From Parietaria judaica (Eukaryota > Streptophyta > Magnoliopsida > Rosales > Urticaceae), in contig OX940863.1 in NCBI GenBank assembly GCA_954871525.1, positions 24,750,001-24,814,000 on the forward strand: a stretch of 64,000 nucleotides of DNA, written 5' to 3'. This document shows, one piece after another, positions 61,301-64,000 of this stretch (the first letter of the stretch is position 1; each line of letters begins with the position of its first letter). Made by a program: the position numbers and the translations under genes. The notes under the pieces were generated by a model. The model saw nothing but the letters and a program-made list of their open reading frames with translations. It ran no database searches and had not been told where the DNA came from.

Positions 61301-61742
61301 TACGTCCCTCGGGCAAGGCGGCGGCGTTACGTCTTCTTCACCGGGTTCACAAGGAAGCGGAAGTTTGGGATCTCGTGTTCCTGGTCGACGTCGTCGTCGC
61401 AGAGCCATCGACGAGTACGCCCGGTTCTGCAACCTTCCTCCAACACCGTGTCCGGATGAAGGCCTTGACATCCTTAAATGGTGGCACATGAACCAATCTG
61501 AGTATCCGGTTTTATCCATGTTAGCTCGGGACATTCTCACAATCCCGGTCTCAACGGTATCATCGGAGGCGGCGTTCTCATTGGCCGGAAGGTTGTTAGA
61601 GCCTCGTCGCAAGTCAACGGCGTCAAAAATGGTCGAGATCCTTATGCTTTCGAGAGATTGGATTATGGCCAACCAGCGACAACAAGAAAACGATATGGTA
61701 GACAAAGAAATGGCGAATTACTTTGCGAATATTCAAGTGTAA
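58367..61742 (+). CDS. hAT transposase with BED zinc finger, one premature stop
   Basis: Exons 58367-58744, 59516-61132 and 61245-61742, all GT-AG and in phase, give an 830-codon frame. Residues 1-126 are Gln/Asn/Gly-rich. An acidic stretch follows (near 133-160) and a basic PPRKRKKL signal. The BED zinc finger lies near 185-240 (CVHCGKEF, then H and C in QKHAERCKRL). The RNase H-like core includes SLTSDCWKGHANDDYITFVA, VSIMLDNASAHAG and RCACHIINLIVQSG. The C-terminal hAT dimerisation segment lies in exon 3 (YPVLSMLARDILTIPVSTVS, then SSEAAFSLAGRLL). A single TAG at 60881-60883 (codon 582) interrupts an otherwise open frame. The gene resembles RICESLEEPER-type proteins, but lies inside element ends and so is a transposase rather than a domesticated gene. 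Confidence 0.92.
58783..58861 (+). repeat. 79-bp shared motif, copy A1 (hAT intron 1)
   Basis: It runs from GTCTCTTGAAAGTCTTAG through TGTGGTTGCGGTTCC to TTTCTTGAGATTT. A perfect small dyad CTGAT-cttccac-ATCAG lies inside. It is essentially identical to copy A2 and differs at about five positions from copy B in the Copia leader. Confidence 0.85.
58984..59062 (+). repeat. 79-bp shared motif, copy A2 (hAT intron 1)
   Basis: Direct repeat of A1, 201 bases downstream. The sequence between them is AT-rich and unrelated to the motif. Confidence 0.9.
59236..59356 (+). repeat. GC-rich repeat pair in hAT intron 1
   Basis: Two copies (59236-59278 and 59313-59356) share GGAACCTCGGGGAGTTC, GTCTA and AGCTTG. 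The first is bracketed by CAAGCTAG and CTAGAAAAGCTTG, which could pair. No known RNA is recognised. Confidence 0.7.
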
Positions 61743-62284
61743 TTCCTTTTTAGTTGTTCATTTTTCTTGTTGTACTACGCCTTTGAAATTTTCTTTGACT
61801 TTGGACCTTTGGCTGTAGAAGTTGTAACTTGTACTGTTTTACCGTTGTACGTTCCTATCCAAATCCGAATCCGATCTTGAGTTTGTTTTGTTGAATAAAA
61901 ACGCATTTTTATTTTTATTTTTCGTTGTATACTTTAATTTTTATTTAATTCATGTTTGTTTATAAATAAATATTCAAATACATAAATAACTTAAGAATTT
62001 AAACTTTTATTATTTTTAAATTAAAACCGAACTTAGGTCTAAATCTAATAACTTAATAAGTACTAAAATGTTGTATTTGAACAACTAAACAACATAAAGA
62101 TTAAAGGGACTAAACATTAAATAAAATAATTTAAATTAAAAAAAAAAAAGAAACCCGGAACCGGAGTTATCCGGGATTTTTTTTATCCGGAACCGGATAA
62201 ATCCGGGTCCGGGTTTTGGGCGGCAAATTTTTTTTTGTCCGACCGGTGTGCTTTTTGTCTCGGATTTTGGGGACTGCTCGAGAG

Positions 62285-62567
62285 ATGGAAGATGGCGCGG
62301 AGAGCTATGCGGTGGCGAGGGTGTTAACGGTTTTTGGAGAATAAAGTAATGAAACGGACCGGAATGAGAAAAACGGCTGAAAATGTAAAGCTTGAGTACT
62401 TACAGATGCATGCCTGCCTCCTGGAAGCCGACGCCCGGGAAGACGCCGTCGACAAAGGTTTCGAAGAGTGGTGTGACCAGCTCAGAGAGTTCGCTCAGAG
62501 AGTTACTTTTGAATTATGCAAAATCATGACCAGAGCGGTCGAAATTTCTGAGTCCCGCAATATATAG
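62285..62567 (+). pseudogene. RPM1-like NLR coiled-coil fragment
   Basis: The ATG at 62285 (MEDGAESYAVARVLTVF) directly follows the hAT duplication and stops after 19 codons. A frame-shifted continuation reads ACLLEADAREDAVDKGFEEW and QLREFAQ, then jumps to RVTFELCKIMTRAVEISESR. Compared with the pseudogene at 55.1-55.5 kb, the segment between REFA and the SELQKI-like region is deleted. No NB-ARC follows. It lies on the strand opposite to the other NLR copies. Confidence 0.8.
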
Positions 62568-63028
62568 GCCGGATACCCACAGCAGGGACTGATCATCGCA
62601 TGATATATTATATATTATATATTATATGAAGACTTTTTTTGAGAAAAGTTGATTTCCATTCATGTATAATTAGGTATTTATGTAACTAAAACTATAAATG
62701 ATAATAGCGAGAAAAGTACTATATTGTACAAACTATCATAAACTATAAAATATTTTACACCCCTCTGTAGACATAAACTTGACTTGGTGGTGAAGTAAAC
62801 TTGCTCGACAAGCTTTAATATTTCACACGTTATCTTACTTGGAGATCAAGCTTGTTAGGGTATGTTAGTCATTTCATATTTTAGTGTTTTCTATATAAGT
62901 ACACACATATAGCTTGTATTGGTAATTCCCTTATTTGTATTCGACCGACGTTGTTTTAATTCAGAGAGAATTATCTCCACTAACATTTGCTTCCTTCCTA
63001 TACTCTCTACTGCGCGCGCGCATATATA

Positions 63029-63515
63029 TATATTATAGGGTTAATGACGGCAAAAATATCCAAAGTTTGGTCAAAGAACCCCTCGTGTACCCAAAGTTTA
63101 AAAGTGGTGGTAAAAATACCCAAAGTCGCATTTGGGGAGTTGACCAGTCCATTCTCGTAACACTGTTAACTTACCCGTTAACTATGGCCATGCGGACAAA
63201 CGTGGGTTGCTGACATAACAATTTTTGCCACATGGATGAGCCCAAATCAGCATCGTTTACGACAAAACAACGAATTAAACCCCTAATAAACACTATTTAA
63301 TACAATTAATTGAACTCCTAATGATTACACTTAACAAAACAAAATTGTCCACGTGGCCAAAGTTAACCGGTAAGTTAACGGCGTTACGAGAATGGAGTGG
63401 TCAACTCCCTAAATGCGACTTTGGGTATTTTTGCCACCAATTTTAAACTTTAGGTACACGAGGGGTTCTTTGACCAAACTTTGGGTATTTTTGTTGTCAT
63501 TAACCCTATATTATA
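63029..63515. mobile_element. Mutator-type MITE, copy 2, nested in the Copia LTR
   Basis: The element 63038-63506 (469 bp) begins GGGTTAATGACGGCAAAAAT and ends with the inverse, ATTTTTGTTGTCATTAACCC. It is flanked by the perfect 9-bp repeat TATATTATA (63029-63037 and 63507-63515). The interior is the reverse complement of copy 1 at 4017-4604, without the tandem duplication. Confidence 0.9.
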
Positions 63516-63692
63516 AACACACATACAGTGAATGAGTACGTGTATTATTTGAGAGTGGTGTTCTTGAAAGACATATTGTCGTTTGTGGTTTGGGAGCGGC
63601 GTTTTCGATTCGGCTCGACGTGTTTCGGTATACCGATTCCGGTAGCGGGAACCTACATTTGGTATCAGAGCGAGGTTGTGAGTATTGTCGAG

Positions 63693-63770
63693 GTCTCTTG
63701 AAATTCTTAGTATACTCTGTGGTTGCGGTTCTGACTAATCTTCCACATCAGAAACGATTTCTTGAGATTT
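63693..63770 (+). repeat. 79-bp shared motif, copy B (Copia leader)
   Basis: It starts 21 bases after the primer binding site and ends about 70 bases before the gag ATG. It matches A1/A2 except at about five positions and one missing base. Similarity stops sharply on both sides. Confidence 0.85.
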
Positions 63771-63842
63771 TACTGTGTGAGCTTTCTCGATGCCGAAGTA
63801 CATGGAGTCGCCTAGTAAATCAACTGAGAAGAGACAACGGCA

Positions 63843-64000
63843 ATGAAGATCGTGAAGGAAGGAAACGTGACGCTGCAGTACCCGATGCTCACGAAGAGCA
63901 ACTACGCGGTGTGGGCGCTGAAGATGCGAGTAAACCTGCAGGCGCAAGGAGTCTGGGAGGCCGTAGAAGATGGAGATGTCGAAGCACGCAAGGATAGGAT
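63843..64000 (+). CDS. Copia Gag polyprotein, N-terminus (cut by window end)
   Basis: The frame starts MKIVKEGNVTLQYPML and continues TKSNYAVWALKMRVNLQA and GVWEAVEDGD, the conserved start of plant Copia Gag (DUF4219/UBN2 type: a 'L.. NY..W...M...L' pattern with VWEAVE). It is open to the window end, so integrity of the rest is unknown. Confidence 0.88.
   Translation, partial: MKIVKEGNVTLQYPMLTKSNYAVWALKMRVNLQAQGVWEAVEDGDVEARKDR

Larger units (their letters stand above)
57657..62284 (+). mobile_element. nearly complete hAT transposon of about 4.6 kb
   Basis: The element 57665-62276 begins TAGTCCCAAAAATG and ends with the inverse of CAGTCCCCAAAATC. It is flanked by a perfect 8-bp duplication CTCGAGAG (57657-57664 and 62277-62284), which fits the hAT target pattern with T at position 2 and A at position 7. 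Both subterminal regions are loaded with CCGGATCC/ATCCGGGTCCGG-type palindromes (57675-57820 and 62150-62215), as needed for transposase binding. It carries a three-exon transposase gene. Confidence 0.93.
62766..64000 (+). mobile_element. 5' part of a Copia-type LTR retrotransposon
   Basis: LTR about 62766-63657: the end reads GGGAACCTACA, a candidate start is TGTAGAC at 62766 (TGTTAGGG at 62848 is an alternative), with CTATATAAGTAC as a promoter near 62890-62901. The primer binding site TGGTATCAGAGC (63660-63671) matches initiator tRNA-Met. The gag gene follows. The LTR is enlarged by a nested MITE (63038-63506). The element continues past the window. Confidence 0.85.

Overview
The window is nuclear DNA from a flowering plant, most likely a eudicot. 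It has AT-rich intergenic DNA, genes with many GT-AG introns, plastid- and peroxisome-targeted enzymes, an RPM1-type NLR cluster and abundant plant transposons (hAT, Mutator-like, Helitron, Copia and Gypsy LTR elements). All coordinates were read by hand. Exon borders were set by GT/AG sites, reading-frame continuity and remembered family sequence.

Layout: (1) 22-3461 (+), the 3' eight exons of an OSCA/CSC1 osmosensitive Ca2+ channel gene; (2) 6246-10719 (+), a peroxisomal 4-coumarate:CoA ligase-like gene; (3) 14493-18424 (+), the plastid glycolate/glycerate transporter PLGG1, with a hAT element inside its last exon; (4) 19428-23043 (-), plastid phosphoribulokinase PRK; (5) 26606-30181 (-), a secretory carrier membrane protein (SCAMP); (6) about 31.3-37.5 kb, a Helitron-like repeat island without recognisable genes; (7) 38962-45738 (+), DEAD-box helicase RH5/STRS1 with a small LTR element in intron 2; (8) 45.4-55.5 kb, a rearranged RPM1-like NLR cluster (-) with a local duplication that copied the last RH5 exon and the NLR tail, and a decayed LTR retroelement at the junction of two reciprocally truncated NLR copies; (9) 57657-62284, a nearly complete hAT transposon sitting directly before the ATG of another broken NLR fragment; (10) 62.8 kb to the end, the 5' part of a Copia element carrying a nested Mutator-type MITE in its LTR.

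The backbone OSCA - PLGG1 - PRK - SCAMP - RH5 corresponds, from memory, to the Arabidopsis neighbourhood At1g32090 - At1g32080 - At1g32060 - At1g32050 - At1g31970. The block therefore looks like old conserved microsynteny, into which the 4CL-like gene, the NLRs and the transposons were added or retained. PLGG1 (photorespiratory glycolate/glycerate exchange) and PRK (regeneration of RuBP) both serve carbon flow in the chloroplast and lie tail to tail.

The most notable observations are the hAT insertion in the PLGG1 coding exon that could be spliced as a newborn in-frame intron, a ~79-bp sequence shared by the intron of the hAT transposase gene (two copies) and the leader of the Copia element, several transposons whose exact target-site duplications can be read, and the reciprocal truncation of two NLR copies around a retroelement.
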